From positions 2,718,001-2,782,000 of the forward strand of contig NZ_CP133217.1 in assembly GCF_030930995.1 (NCBI RefSeq): a stretch of 64,000 nt of DNA, read 5' to 3'. This DNA is from Thiothrix subterranea. Its GTDB lineage: Bacteria > Pseudomonadota > Gammaproteobacteria > Thiotrichales > Thiotrichaceae. A program made the position numbers and the translations under genes. Below are positions 53,695-63,269 of this stretch, in pieces (the first letter of the stretch is position 1; each line of letters begins with the position of its first letter). The notes under the pieces were generated by a model. It ran no database searches. It had not been told where the DNA came from and saw nothing but the letters and a program-made list of their open reading frames with translations.

Positions 53695-56600
53695 TTACGG
53701 TTAGTTCCTGTCAACGGTAAAGTGAAACTAAAGGTAGCGCCTTTGGTAGCATTATTGGTAGCCTCAAGCTTACCACCATGCGCCTCAATGATGGAACTGC
53801 TGATTGGTAATCCCATGCCCATTCCGCTTTTCTTGCTGGTATAGAAGGGGCGGAAAATCTTACTGGCAAAATCTTCAGGCAGGCCCGTGCCTTCATCAAT
53901 CACCGCCACTCGTACTGCGTATGTGCCGACAGGTTCGCTGAGAATATGCAGTTTGCCGATGGTTTCAGGTGAAAATTCTTCCATTGCATCCAATGCATTT
54001 AGAATCATATTCACCAATACTTGTTCAATCTGGATTTTATTAACATTCACCAACCGTAAGTTGGGATAAAGCGTTTTGCTTAATTTAACTTGTTTAAATT
54101 GTTCCGTCGTATCCAGTAGGTGCAAAGTTTCCTCAATAATCTGGTTAATATTATGCTCGTGCCATTCGACATCCTGATCTTTGCGGGTAAAGTCTTTGGC
54201 ATAACGTAAAATTTCGCCTGCTCGCCGCACTTGAGTACCGACCAATTGCATCACATCCGCAATATCTTTCATGCTGCATTCGTCGCTTTTCATGCGTAAT
54301 TCACAGCCACGAATATAATTAGCAATCGCGGATAATGGCTGATTGAGTTCATGTGCAATGCCCGATGCCATTTCACCCAAGGTATTTAAACGCATAATGT
54401 GTGCAAGTTCTTGTTGGCGGTCTGCCAGCAATTGTTGAGCAATCATGCGGTCAGTGTGGTCAACAATTATTGACATAATGCGCAATTCATCATTATCCAG
54501 ATGAATCAATACCGGACGTATTTCCAGCCAGCGAACATTGCCTTTAAAGGTTTTGACTTTAAGTTCGCGTGCATGAAACTCACCTGTCTGGCTAATCTGA
54601 GTGATACACGTATCGACATCGGCTTGGTATTCAGGAAACACAAAATCTTTGAGCGAGTGTCCAATCAACTGCTCTGGATTTTTTGCCTCCATAATCATTG
54701 GTCCTGCGGGATTTACCTCTTGAATCGTGCCATCCAATGCGCAGATATTAATCCAGTTCGGTTGGCTTTGGAAAATGGTATCCAGCTTAGCGCGTTCGAT
54801 TTCCAGACGAGCTTCCGCCCACTTGCGTTCTTCAATTTCGTGGAGCAACAATTCGTTGGTATTTTTCAGTTGTAAATTAGCCGCTTCTAACTCGCTACTT
54901 TTGACGCTAACTTCTTGGTTAACCGTGCGTAATTCTTCATTGGTGGATTGCAATTCTTCATTAGATGTCTGCAATTCTTCGCTAGACGTGTAGAGTTCTT
55001 CGTTAGTGGATTGGGCTTCTTCGTAAGTGGATTGCAGCTCTTCGTTGGACGTTTCTAATTCTTCGATTGTGGTTTGCAAACTTTCACGAACTTCACGCAA
55101 TTCTTCTTCTAACTCTTTGATACGCAAAGCATCGCTGACGCTAATGGCTTCTTGTTCTAACGCGATGGGGTGATCGTTCGGGGGCAAGACTTCAAAAATA
55201 ACGAGGCTGACTTCTGTTTCAGTCATTTTACCCGCTGGAAAGTGACGGATACGCATCACCAAGCGCACCAGTTCACCATTGAGGGTGAAGTTAATGCGGC
55301 GACTGGTAATCGTTTCATCAGCACGCCGTGCTTTGTAAATTAATCCACGTAAGTCTTGGCGTAATTCAGTGCGAATTAAATCGAGCACACCTAACGCTGC
55401 ACGACCTTCCCCAAAACCAAGGTAGGGGTCAACATTGCCGCGCACATACACAATTTCTTGACGGTCATCCAACATAATGCAGGCGGGTTGGTAAATATTA
55501 ACCAATAGCTTGTCGATGGAGTCTTGTAATTTAGCACGGGGTTTGTCGCGAAGATTATTGCTGTATTGTTGGTTGCGTTGTTCGCGGAGTGAGCGATTTT
55601 GCAATAAATAAGGTAAGTGTCCTTTAATATCGCTACGACGGCGGTAAATACGCGATTTACGATCCACCGTAATAAACAAACGATCACTGCCGCCAATGGT
55701 TTCCGATTTACCGAGAAACATAATGCCATCCGGTTCTAAACCGTAATGGAAGGATTCTAATACATTGCGTTGCAAGGTCTGATTAAAGTAAATCAATACA
55801 TTGCGGCATGAAACCAAGTTCAAGTGTGAAAAGGGCGGGTCGCGAACTAAATCATGACGCGCAAACAATACCATATTACGGATGGTTTGCGTCAGTTGGT
55901 ATTCGCCGTCTTTTTGGATGAAGTATTTATCGAGAATGCGTTGATCAATTCCCGCGACTGAAGCTTTGGAATACCGTGCCTGCCGCGCAATGGTCAAAAC
56001 ACCATCATACAAATCAGTACCAAAAATTTGTATTTTATAACGCGCAATGCGGTTGCCGAGGTATTCAGACAACATAATTGCGATGGAATAAGCCTCTTCA
56101 CCCGTGGCACAACCTGCCACCCATACCCGAATTTCGTGTCCACCTTCAGGGACAATATCTTCTACTACGCGCCGCAGGGCTTGATAAGCGTCCGTATCCC
56201 GAAAAAAGCTCGTGACTGAAATCAGAATATCATTGTGTAACTCATACAATTCTTCGGGTTTTTGCTTCAAATAAGCAGCGTATTCACTCAGTTGCTTGCA
56301 TTTGTGTACCGTCATGCGGCGTTCGATACGGCGCAGCAAGGTATTGCGTTTGTAATCGCGAAAATCCGTGCCGGTTTGATCGAGTAACATCCTCAAGATT
56401 TCCTGAATCTCATCTTCACTGGGTTCAGGTTTGCTGGCAAATAAAAATGAAATATCCGGTTGCGCCAGCATGTCGTGAATTTGTTGGGCAATATCTTCAG
56501 GGGGCAGGGCAAGATCAACATGCCCCGTACCGATAGCGGAATGCGGCATACTGTCAAAACGGGCGGTGGATTCGAGTTGCGCAATGGTGATACCGCCCTC

Positions 56601-57065
56601 GGCTTTGATGGCGCGGATACCGTGTGTGCCATCTGTGCCCGTACCAGAAAGGATAATACCTACGGTGTGTCTGCCATGATTTTCTGCTAATGAGGCAAAC
56701 AAGCGATCAACGGAAGGTTTGGGGCCAATGCCGGTGGCTTTTTCCAAATGAAACCGTCCATTGGCATAAAAAGCATCCATCGCTGGCGGAATAATGTAGA
56801 ACATTCCGGTTTGGATGGGTTGATTGTGTTGTAACTCCGCAATCGGCAATTTGGTTTCGCGTGCCAGAATGGGCACCATCATGCTGCTGTGCTTGGGGTC
56901 TAGGTGTTGTGCCAAAATGTAAACGACACGTTCATCAATAGGGAGGTTGGGAACTAAGGCTCTTAATGCCTCTAAGCCGCCTGCTGATGCGCCAATACCA
57001 ACGATAATGGTGCGATTGTCATCTTCTTTTTTATCGACTTGTTCGCTATCAATATCGGTAGTCAT
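53691..57065 (-). CDS. CheB-CheR-PAS-histidine kinase hybrid
   Basis: A 1124-residue protein. The order is a CheB methylesterase domain (GIGASAGGLEALRALVPN, AQHLDPKHSSMM, GTGTDGTHGIRAI; about 20-205), a CheR methyltransferase (FRDYKRNTLLRRIERRM, then VAGCATGEEAYSIAIML; about 220-490), a PAS-like segment, a coiled coil of repeated EELxxSNEEL heptads (about 655-760), a further PAS (HSLKDFVFPEY), a HisKA domain (GEMASGIAHELNQPLSAIAN) and an HATPase with DEGTGLPEDFASKIF. There is no separate receiver; the FixJ-like regulator fills that role. No transmembrane segment is evident. Such hybrids act outside chemotaxis; the stimulus is unknown. Confidence 0.92.
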   Translation of the reverse strand: MTTDIDSEQVDKKEDDNRTIIVGIGASAGGLEALRALVPNLPIDERVVYILAQHLDPKHSSMMVPILARETKLPIAELQHNQPIQTGMFYIIPPAMDAFYANGRFHLEKATGIGPKPSVDRLFASLAENHGRHTVGIILSGTGTDGTHGIRAIKAEGGITIAQLESTARFDSMPHSAIGTGHVDLALPPEDIAQQIHDMLAQPDISFLFASKPEPSEDEIQEILRMLLDQTGTDFRDYKRNTLLRRIERRMTVHKCKQLSEYAAYLKQKPEELYELHNDILISVTSFFRDTDAYQALRRVVEDIVPEGGHEIRVWVAGCATGEEAYSIAIMLSEYLGNRIARYKIQIFGTDLYDGVLTIARQARYSKASVAGIDQRILDKYFIQKDGEYQLTQTIRNMVLFARHDLVRDPPFSHLNLVSCRNVLIYFNQTLQRNVLESFHYGLEPDGIMFLGKSETIGGSDRLFITVDRKSRIYRRRSDIKGHLPYLLQNRSLREQRNQQYSNNLRDKPRAKLQDSIDKLLVNIYQPACIMLDDRQEIVYVRGNVDPYLGFGEGRAALGVLDLIRTELRQDLRGLIYKARRADETITSRRINFTLNGELVRLVMRIRHFPAGKMTETEVSLVIFEVLPPNDHPIALEQEAISVSDALRIKELEEELREVRESLQTTIEELETSNEELQSTYEEAQSTNEELYTSSEELQTSNEELQSTNEELRTVNQEVSVKSSELEAANLQLKNTNELLLHEIEERKWAEARLEIERAKLDTIFQSQPNWINICALDGTIQEVNPAGPMIMEAKNPEQLIGHSLKDFVFPEYQADVDTCITQISQTGEFHARELKVKTFKGNVRWLEIRPVLIHLDNDELRIMSIIVDHTDRMIAQQLLADRQQELAHIMRLNTLGEMASGIAHELNQPLSAIANYIRGCELRMKSDECSMKDIADVMQLVGTQVRRAGEILRYAKDFTRKDQDVEWHEHNINQIIEETLHLLDTTEQFKQVKLSKTLYPNLRLVNVNKIQIEQVLVNMILNALDAMEEFSPETIGKLHILSEPVGTYAVRVAVIDEGTGLPEDFASKIFRPFYTSKKSGMGMGLPISSSIIEAHGGKLEATNNATKGATFSFTLPLTGTNRK

Positions 57066-57124
57066 GGTGTTGTCCCTGTTGTAACAAACGTATAATAGCA
57101 GATAATTTTACCGTGCCGAAAATC

Positions 57125-57161
57125 CCAAAAAAATTGGGGAGTCAGATGGCTCTGACTCCCC
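57125..57161 (-). terminator. Intrinsic terminator on the minus strand
   Basis: Perfect 11-bp arms ggggagtcaga (57136-57146) and tctgactcccc (57151-57161) enclose a 4-nt loop, and on the minus strand they are followed by aattttttt (57129-57135 region). It ends minus-strand transcription coming from the DUF4124 gene (stop at 57366), about 200 nt downstream of it. Confidence 0.75.
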
Positions 57162-57365
57162 AGATTAATTTTATTATCGTTTCGTTCGGTCTATTTTATT
57201 GGTACTTGCTTTCGCTCCTAGCTTAGCGTTTAACACGGTTGTTGTTGCAAGTACTGGAACGGATTGTAATTAGTATTTGCTAATAAACCAATACATAAAA
57301 CCGTGGGAAAACAGTGGGTTTCTCAAGGGTTTTCACTAGGTTGCATCCTGTTTTCTTGACTTAAG
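57162..57365 (-). other. Gene-free stretch with a stem-loop; possible small RNA or long 3' UTR
   Basis: The stretch between the DUF4124 stop and the terminator at 57125-57161 contains no convincing gene. Arms gtacttgc (57202-57209) and gcaagtac (57247-57254) pair around a 37-nt apical region that itself can fold (cgct...agcg). Together with the downstream terminator this could be a structured 3' UTR or a processed small RNA. A palindrome ttgacttaagtcaa at 57356-57369 resembles a Crp/Fnr-family site but overlaps the stop codon. Confidence 0.3.
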
Positions 57366-57995
57366 TCAATCAGTTGCCGGTAGCATAGCGGTAGCTGCTT
57401 GATTGGTGACGTTGCTGCCCGAACCGGTTGCATTAGCGTTGGTGCTTGATGGAGTGGAATTTTGACTGCTCTCGGAAGTGGTTGATGTATCATTATTCAG
57501 CCGTGCATCAACCGCTTTTTCGGTTTGGCGCGTCGTTTTCTCTGTCTTATTGAACATTTCTGGTTTGCATAAGCTGTCGATATTGCCTTGAATTTCCTTC
57601 GTCTTGGCAGTTTTTTCTTCGGCCGTTAGGAAACGTTCGCCTTGGGCATCTTTCCATTTAATGAGTGCATTCGCCGTCATTTTTTGCAATGCATCGTTTT
57701 GTTGGGCGCAAAATTCACGGTGTTTTTGGTCGCTTTTTTCGCCTTCCTGTCGAGCTTTTTCCATGTCATCTTTCGGGGCTTCGCTTGGTGCAGTGGGGAT
57801 GGTGTTGCCTAACTTGCCAGTAGACAGGCGAATTTCGTCTTCAATGTTCTCACCTTTTGCATCCGGCGGCGGCGGGGTTTGGGTGTAATAGGTTTCGCCG
57901 TTTTTATCGGTCCATTTGTACATTTCAGCGGCTGCGGTAGTCGTAACCATAGCGCTTGCCAGTAATATAACGGGCATAAAGATTGCTTTTTTCAT
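57366..57995 (-). CDS. DUF4124 domain secreted protein
   Basis: A 209-residue exported protein. The signal peptide is MKKAIFMPVILLASAMVTTTAAA, and the N-terminal DUF4124 domain is MYKWTDKNGETYYTQTPPPP. A charged helical middle (EKARQEGEKSDQKHREFCAQ, FLTAEEKTAKTKEIQGNIDS) and a Ser/Asn/Thr-rich tail follow. DUF4124 proteins are periplasmic and of unknown function. Ribosome-binding site aaggtga is present. Confidence 0.8.
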   Translation of the reverse strand: MKKAIFMPVILLASAMVTTTAAAEMYKWTDKNGETYYTQTPPPPDAKGENIEDEIRLSTGKLGNTIPTAPSEAPKDDMEKARQEGEKSDQKHREFCAQQNDALQKMTANALIKWKDAQGERFLTAEEKTAKTKEIQGNIDSLCKPEMFNKTEKTTRQTEKAVDARLNNDTSTTSESSQNSTPSSTNANATGSGSNVTNQAATAMLPATD

Positions 57996-58096
57996 GGGAT
58001 CACCTTGTGATGTTAGTGTTTGACCACATATTAGTATTTTCTAATATTCTCTGTTAGGATGCGTCAATTTCTCATTTTGCTTAAGGTAAGTATGCC

Positions 58097-59194
58097 ATGA
58101 AAATGTTACCAAAGTGGTTACTGATCGTCGGATTGTCAGCATTGTCGGCTTGTGGAAAAGTTGAGCAATCAGCAGATTCAGAAGCAGTAAAACCGGCAGT
58201 GCAGTCAAGTTTGCAAACTGCCAAGGTGAATGCGGTCGGTACGCCTGAATTACACTACCTTGATGGTCATGTAGAAGCCGTCAATGAAAGTACGATCTCC
58301 GCGCAAACCAGCGGGGTTATCGAAAAACTGTTTTACGATGTGGATGATTATGTAGAACCGGGTAAAGTAATTGCGCGGATAAAATCCAAAAATCAGCAAG
58401 CAGGCGTCGAACAGGCACAAGCTTCTCTGGATGAAGCGCAAGCACGTTACACCGAAGCGCAAGCAGACTTTGCACGTATCAGTGAAATTTACGCCAAACG
58501 CCTCGTGCCTAAAGCGGATTTGGATGCGGCTCAAGCTGGCTTGAAAGCGGCTGAAGCACGTTTAGCCGCCGCGAAAGCACAAATGACGCAAGCCGGTGAG
58601 CAGTTAGGTTATACCAGTTTAATTGCACCTTATGGCGGCATTGTGATCAAACGCCATGTGCAATTAGGTGAAGCGGTCAACCCCGGTACGCCGGTCATGA
58701 CGGGTATTTCACTGGATAAAATGCGGGTAGTGGTCGAAGTGCCGCAGCGTTTGATCGCTAAAGTGCGTCAGGAAAAGAAAGCCTTTGTGTTTCAAGATGG
58801 CTCTAATAAATCATTAGCGGTTGATTCACTGACATTTTTTCCTTATGCCGACCCCAAAACCAATGCGTTTAAGGTTAGGATTGATTTGAAAGCAGGCGTG
58901 CAAGACTTATTCCCTGGCATGTTTGTCAAGGTAGCGTTTGTGATGGGGCAACAGGAAGGCGTGGTCAGCGTTCCTGAAAGCGCGGTCGTGGTACGCAGTG
59001 AGGTAATTGGGGTGTACGTCCTCAATGCTGACGGTAAACCCGCGTTGCGACAAATCCGTTTGGGTAAAAAATTGGATGACGATACCATCAGTGTGCTGGC
59101 GGGTTTAGCCGCAGGGGAAACCATTGCGCTTGACCCGGTGCACGCGGCGATTTCTCTAAAGCAACAAGCAGCCGAGGTAACGCACGATGAATGA
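58097..59194 (+). CDS. RND efflux periplasmic adaptor (membrane fusion protein)
   Basis: A 365-residue lipoprotein (lipobox LSAC, Cys20) of the MFP/HlyD-like family. It has a barrel-sandwich (lipoyl-like) half GVIEKLFYDVDDYVEPGKVI, a long alpha-hairpin (AGVEQAQASLDEAQARYTEA...AAEARLAAAKAQM), and the second lipoyl half ITSLIAPYGGIVIKRHVQLGEAV. It should bridge the inner-membrane pump to an outer-membrane factor not present in the window. It overlaps the pump gene by 8 nt. Confidence 0.92.
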   Translation: MKMLPKWLLIVGLSALSACGKVEQSADSEAVKPAVQSSLQTAKVNAVGTPELHYLDGHVEAVNESTISAQTSGVIEKLFYDVDDYVEPGKVIARIKSKNQQAGVEQAQASLDEAQARYTEAQADFARISEIYAKRLVPKADLDAAQAGLKAAEARLAAAKAQMTQAGEQLGYTSLIAPYGGIVIKRHVQLGEAVNPGTPVMTGISLDKMRVVVEVPQRLIAKVRQEKKAFVFQDGSNKSLAVDSLTFFPYADPKTNAFKVRIDLKAGVQDLFPGMFVKVAFVMGQQEGVVSVPESAVVVRSEVIGVYVLNADGKPALRQIRLGKKLDDDTISVLAGLAAGETIALDPVHAAISLKQQAAEVTHDE

Positions 59195-62100
59195 GCCAAA
59201 GCTGGGTATATCCGGGGCAATTGCCAAAAAATTTCTCATCACCGAAATCACGCCGCTATTGGCGCTGGTGGGTTTGCTGTTAGGGCTGTTTGCCGTGATG
59301 GTGACGCCGCGTGAAGAAGATCCGCAGATTAATGTGACTTTTGCGAATGTGTTTATCCCGTTTCCGGGGGCAAGCGCTGAGCAGGTGGAAAGTTTGGTGA
59401 GTACGCCTGCCGAACAAGTATTGTCCGAAATTGAGGGGTTGGAACACATTTATTCTACCTCAATGCCGGGGATGTCTGTCCTGACCGTGCAATACAAAGT
59501 GGGGCAGGATCGTACCGATGCCTTGGTGCGTTTATACAATAAGGTTGCGTCTAATCAAGATTGGTTGCCGCAAAATTTGGGGGTGGGTACACCACTGATT
59601 AAACCCAAGGGCATTGACGATGTGCCGATTGTGGCGCTGACCTTATGGACAGAAGATGATAAACGCGGTGCGTATGAACTCACTCAGGTGGCACACGCGA
59701 TTGAATCCGAACTTAAGCGCGTACCGGGGTCGCGTGATATTTATACCATTGGCGGCCCACAACAAGTCGTGCACGTGTTGTTAGATGCGGAAAAACTCGC
59801 GGGGCATGGCATTTCATTAGCCGATTTGCGTAATGCGTTGCGGGCGAGTAATTCGGCACGCGATTCAGCTTCTCTCGTAAACAATAACGAGGAAATTCAG
59901 GTACAAGCGGGTACTTTCCTGATGGATGCGACGGAAGTTGGCGAGTTAATGGTTGGGGTATTCGAGGGCAAACCGGTATTCCTCAGTGATGTGGCGGAAG
60001 TGAAACGTACTTCGGATTCGCCGGAAGCGTATGTAAGCTTTGGCACGGGTGCGGCGGCTGCACACAAAGGCTTGCCCACTGGCATTCACACACCGGCGGT
60101 AACGATTGCGGTAGCCAAACAACCAGGGACAAACGCGGTGGATGTTGCGAATAATGTCATTGACCGTTTCGAGAAATTGCGCGGCACGTTTGTGCCAGAA
60201 GGCGTGAATGTTTCTGTGACGCGCAATTATGGTGAAACCGCGCAAGCCAAATCTGAAAAGCTGATTCACAAGCTGATTATTGAAACGATCGCGGTCGCGT
60301 TGCTGATTTGGTTTGCTTTAGGGTGGCGCGAAGCGTTGATTGTTGGGGCTGCGGTGGTGATTACGTTAGCAGTCACATTGTTTGCGTCGTGGGCGTATGG
60401 GTTTACGCTGAACCGGGTGTCATTGTTTGCGTTGATTTTCTCTATCGGGATTCTGGTGGATGATGCGATTGTGGTGGTGGAAAACATTCACCGTCACATG
60501 CAACAGGGCGGTAAAAAACTGTTGGAAGTCATTCCGTTGGCAGTTGATGAAGTCGGCGGCCCGACTATTTTAGCGACTTTTACGGTGATTGCGGCGTTAT
60601 TGCCGATGGCGTTTGTATCGGGATTAATGGGGCCTTATATGTCGCCGATTCCGATTAATGCGAGCATGGGGATGCTGGTTTCTTTGGCGGTAGCTTACGT
60701 GGTAACGCCGTGGATGACCGGCAAAATGTTGGCGAAGGTCGATTTCAGCCATCATCAACACGATAACAATAAGCTGCACGGGTTTTTCAGCCGGATTATG
60801 TCGCCGTTTTTGGATGACAAGAAAGGTGGGAAGCGTCGCGTCACCTTGTTTGCAGTGATTACCTTACTGATCGTATTGTCGGCTTCGTTGGCGGTATTCA
60901 AGCTGGTTGTGTTGAAAATGTTGCCTTTCGACAATAAATCTGAGTTCCAAGTGATTTTAGATATGCCGGAAGGCACGTCATTGGAGCAAACTTCGCGGGT
61001 TCTCAATGAAATGTCGGAATATCTGGGCAAAGTGGATGAAGTGACCGACTACCAGATTTACGCGGGGACGGCTGCCCCAATAAACTTCAATGGTTTGGTG
61101 CGTCAATACTATTTGCGCGAAGGGGCTAACGTTGGCGATATTCAAGTCAATCTGACCGATTCGCACGGACGTGAACGCCAAAGCCACGAGATTGCCTTAG
61201 ATGTGCGCCCGCCGTTGCAAGAAATTGCCAAGAAATACAACGCGAATGTGAAAGTGGTGGAAGTACCACCGGGGCCACCGGTGATGTCGCCGATTGTGGC
61301 GGAAGTATACGGTCTGGATTATCCGGGGCAGATTGGCGTTGCTAAGCAAATTCGCGGTGTATTTGAGCAAACACCGGATATTGTCGATATTGATGACAGC
61401 GTAGAAGCACCGCAAAAACGCTTAGTGGTGCAAGTTGATCGCAGCAAAGCCGCGTTATTGGGGGTATCGCAAGATACGATTGCCTCCGCAATTGATACGG
61501 TATTGAGCGGCGAAGACGTGGTATTTTTGCACGGTAAAGGGATTAAATACGCCGTACCGATTCGCGTTGAATTCCCGGTAGCACTCAAAGATAAAATGGA
61601 TTCGGTGCTGGCGTTGCGGGTGCGCAGCCAAGCCGGTGAGTTGGTGCCAATGTCTGAATTGGTCAGCGTACAGGAAGCCACCCGCGAACATTCCATTTAC
61701 CACAAAGACTTATTGCCGGTTGTTTACGTGACGGGTGATATGGCAGGTACTACCGATAGCCCGTTGTACGGTATGTTTGAAATCTTCAGTGGTATCAAAG
61801 AATTATCGGTATACGATAACCCCGTCAATCAATTCTTTATCGCCCAGCCCGATGACCCGTATTTATATGGCATGAAATGGGATGGCGAATGGCAAGTGAC
61901 CTATGAAACTTTCCGCGATATGGGGATTGCTTACGCATTTGGGATGGTTCTGATCTTTCTATTGATCGTGGCGCAATTTAGATCCTACATGGTGCCGTTG
62001 GTCATTATGTCACCGATTCCGCTCACCATTATTGGGGTTATGCCGGGTCATGCCTTATTAGGGGTGCAATTTACCGCGACGTCCATGATCGGCATGATTG

Positions 62101-62414
62101 CACTGGCAGGGATCATTGTGCGCAATTCGATTTTGCTGGTGGATTTTATCAACGAGCAAGTGCGTGGTGGCATGGATTTGAAAGCAGCGGTTATCAATTC
62201 CAGTGCGGTGCGAGCAAAGCCAATTGCTTTAACGGCGTTGGCGGCAATGGTCGGGGCATTCTTTATTATTGATGACCCTATCTTTGGTGGTTTAGCGGTA
62301 TCGCTGATTTTCGGGATTTTGGTTTCAACCGTGTTGACACTGGTTTTGATTCCGCTGATGTACTACATGTACGCACGGAATCGACTCGCCACCATTAGAG
62401 GTATGGTTGCTTAA
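59187..62414 (+). CDS. RND family efflux pump, inner-membrane component
   Basis: A 1075-residue proton-driven transporter of the AcrB/HAE type. Twelve membrane segments and two large periplasmic loops are present. The proton relay Asp pair is in ILVDDAIVVVENIHRHMQ (TM4), and the repeated RND pattern PREEDPQINVTFANV...GASAEQVESLVSTPAEQ marks the pore domain. The C-terminal half has IALAGIIVRNSILLVDFI. With the adaptor it should export drugs, metals or solvents; the substrate class is uncertain. No outer-membrane channel gene follows. Confidence 0.92.
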   Translation: MNEPKLGISGAIAKKFLITEITPLLALVGLLLGLFAVMVTPREEDPQINVTFANVFIPFPGASAEQVESLVSTPAEQVLSEIEGLEHIYSTSMPGMSVLTVQYKVGQDRTDALVRLYNKVASNQDWLPQNLGVGTPLIKPKGIDDVPIVALTLWTEDDKRGAYELTQVAHAIESELKRVPGSRDIYTIGGPQQVVHVLLDAEKLAGHGISLADLRNALRASNSARDSASLVNNNEEIQVQAGTFLMDATEVGELMVGVFEGKPVFLSDVAEVKRTSDSPEAYVSFGTGAAAAHKGLPTGIHTPAVTIAVAKQPGTNAVDVANNVIDRFEKLRGTFVPEGVNVSVTRNYGETAQAKSEKLIHKLIIETIAVALLIWFALGWREALIVGAAVVITLAVTLFASWAYGFTLNRVSLFALIFSIGILVDDAIVVVENIHRHMQQGGKKLLEVIPLAVDEVGGPTILATFTVIAALLPMAFVSGLMGPYMSPIPINASMGMLVSLAVAYVVTPWMTGKMLAKVDFSHHQHDNNKLHGFFSRIMSPFLDDKKGGKRRVTLFAVITLLIVLSASLAVFKLVVLKMLPFDNKSEFQVILDMPEGTSLEQTSRVLNEMSEYLGKVDEVTDYQIYAGTAAPINFNGLVRQYYLREGANVGDIQVNLTDSHGRERQSHEIALDVRPPLQEIAKKYNANVKVVEVPPGPPVMSPIVAEVYGLDYPGQIGVAKQIRGVFEQTPDIVDIDDSVEAPQKRLVVQVDRSKAALLGVSQDTIASAIDTVLSGEDVVFLHGKGIKYAVPIRVEFPVALKDKMDSVLALRVRSQAGELVPMSELVSVQEATREHSIYHKDLLPVVYVTGDMAGTTDSPLYGMFEIFSGIKELSVYDNPVNQFFIAQPDDPYLYGMKWDGEWQVTYETFRDMGIAYAFGMVLIFLLIVAQFRSYMVPLVIMSPIPLTIIGVMPGHALLGVQFTATSMIGMIALAGIIVRNSILLVDFINEQVRGGMDLKAAVINSSAVRAKPIALTALAAMVGAFFIIDDPIFGGLAVSLIFGILVSTVLTLVLIPLMYYMYARNRLATIRGMVA

Positions 62415-62439
62415 CACTTTGCTAACGTGTTCAATCTGA

Positions 62440-62479
62440 CGTAATCCCCGCTGCCGTATGTACGGTACGGGGCGTTACG
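62440..62479 (+). terminator. Hairpin between the convergent pump and YfbM genes
   Basis: Imperfect arms (cgtaatccccg...ccgta at 62440-62458 and tacggtacggggcgttacg at 62461-62479) form a long GC-rich hairpin in the 66-nt gap between convergent genes. There is no T-run on either side, so it may act as a Rho-dependent or stabilising structure instead of a classical terminator. Confidence 0.4.
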
Positions 62480-62480
62480 C

Positions 62481-63035
62481 TCAGTGTGTTGCTTGCAAAT
62501 AAATGGTTAAACCCAGATTATTTTCAGCCACATGGCGCATGAAGTGTTGCATGGCCTTGAAACGGTTCAAACAGTCAGCCAAGGCTTGGTCGTTGCCATC
62601 CCAAATTTGGGGGTAAATGTCATCATCCAACATTTGGTTGGCGTCAAAATGCCGGGCTAATGAATCCGGCGTTTTGTTCTGTAACGCTTGAGCAATGTGT
62701 TTGACTTCGCATGATTCAAACGCGCGTGCCGGGCCGTAACCTAAGTCCACATCGCCCACATAGCTGCCGCCGTCAATCAAAAATGCGTCGGGAAATTCAC
62801 CGCTCCACACTTGTCCACACATCAAGTAATGAATCCCATGCCAGTATTCACCCAATGTTTCCCGCAGGCTAATGGTTTCCGGTTCGAGTGCGTGGCGTGG
62901 CGTCGGAAATGGCTGTTCCGCTTGCATGGCATTGACTTGCTCGGCAAATGCAATCGTCCAGATGAGCCTTGGATTTGCCATCAGGCGACTGATATTAAAA
63001 TCAGAAATTGCAGCAAGATGTAAATGTACACCCAT
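62481..63035 (-). CDS. YfbM-like (DUF1877) protein
   Basis: A 184-residue protein from ATG 63035 (MGVHLHLAAISDFNISRLMA), with aaaaggg 11 nt upstream; a longer in-frame start at 63104 has no better support. DUF1877 features: LGEYWHGIHYLMCGQVW, FLIDGGSYVGDVDLGYGPAR, ARHFDANQMLDDDIYPQIW, LNRFKAMQHFMRHVAENN. Family members are small cytoplasmic proteins of unknown function. It is convergent with the RND pump and divergent from tex. Confidence 0.78.
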   Translation of the reverse strand: MGVHLHLAAISDFNISRLMANPRLIWTIAFAEQVNAMQAEQPFPTPRHALEPETISLRETLGEYWHGIHYLMCGQVWSGEFPDAFLIDGGSYVGDVDLGYGPARAFESCEVKHIAQALQNKTPDSLARHFDANQMLDDDIYPQIWDGNDQALADCLNRFKAMQHFMRHVAENNLGLTIYLQATH

Positions 63036-63269
63036 GATATTTAGACCCTTTTTGAGAACTGGCAAAGCCAAAAATTTCAGAAACGTTGTTAGTTGTGAAT
63101 GCATTTACCCAATATGCGCATTCTATTGCTTACTTAGTAGGCGAATTATCGCAGTGGTCTATGGCTTTTGCTGTGATAATCATCACCAATCAGATTTAAT
63201 TCGCTTTGTTTTGCGGCTCACCCCGACTTTGCTATGATGTGCCGCATTCATCACAACAATGAGTTTTGT

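Noticed and set aside
57356-57369. Fnr/Anr-like palindrome ttgacttaagtcaa
   Set aside because: It overlaps the stop codon of the DUF4124 gene and is almost 300 bp from the next start, so a regulatory role is doubtful.
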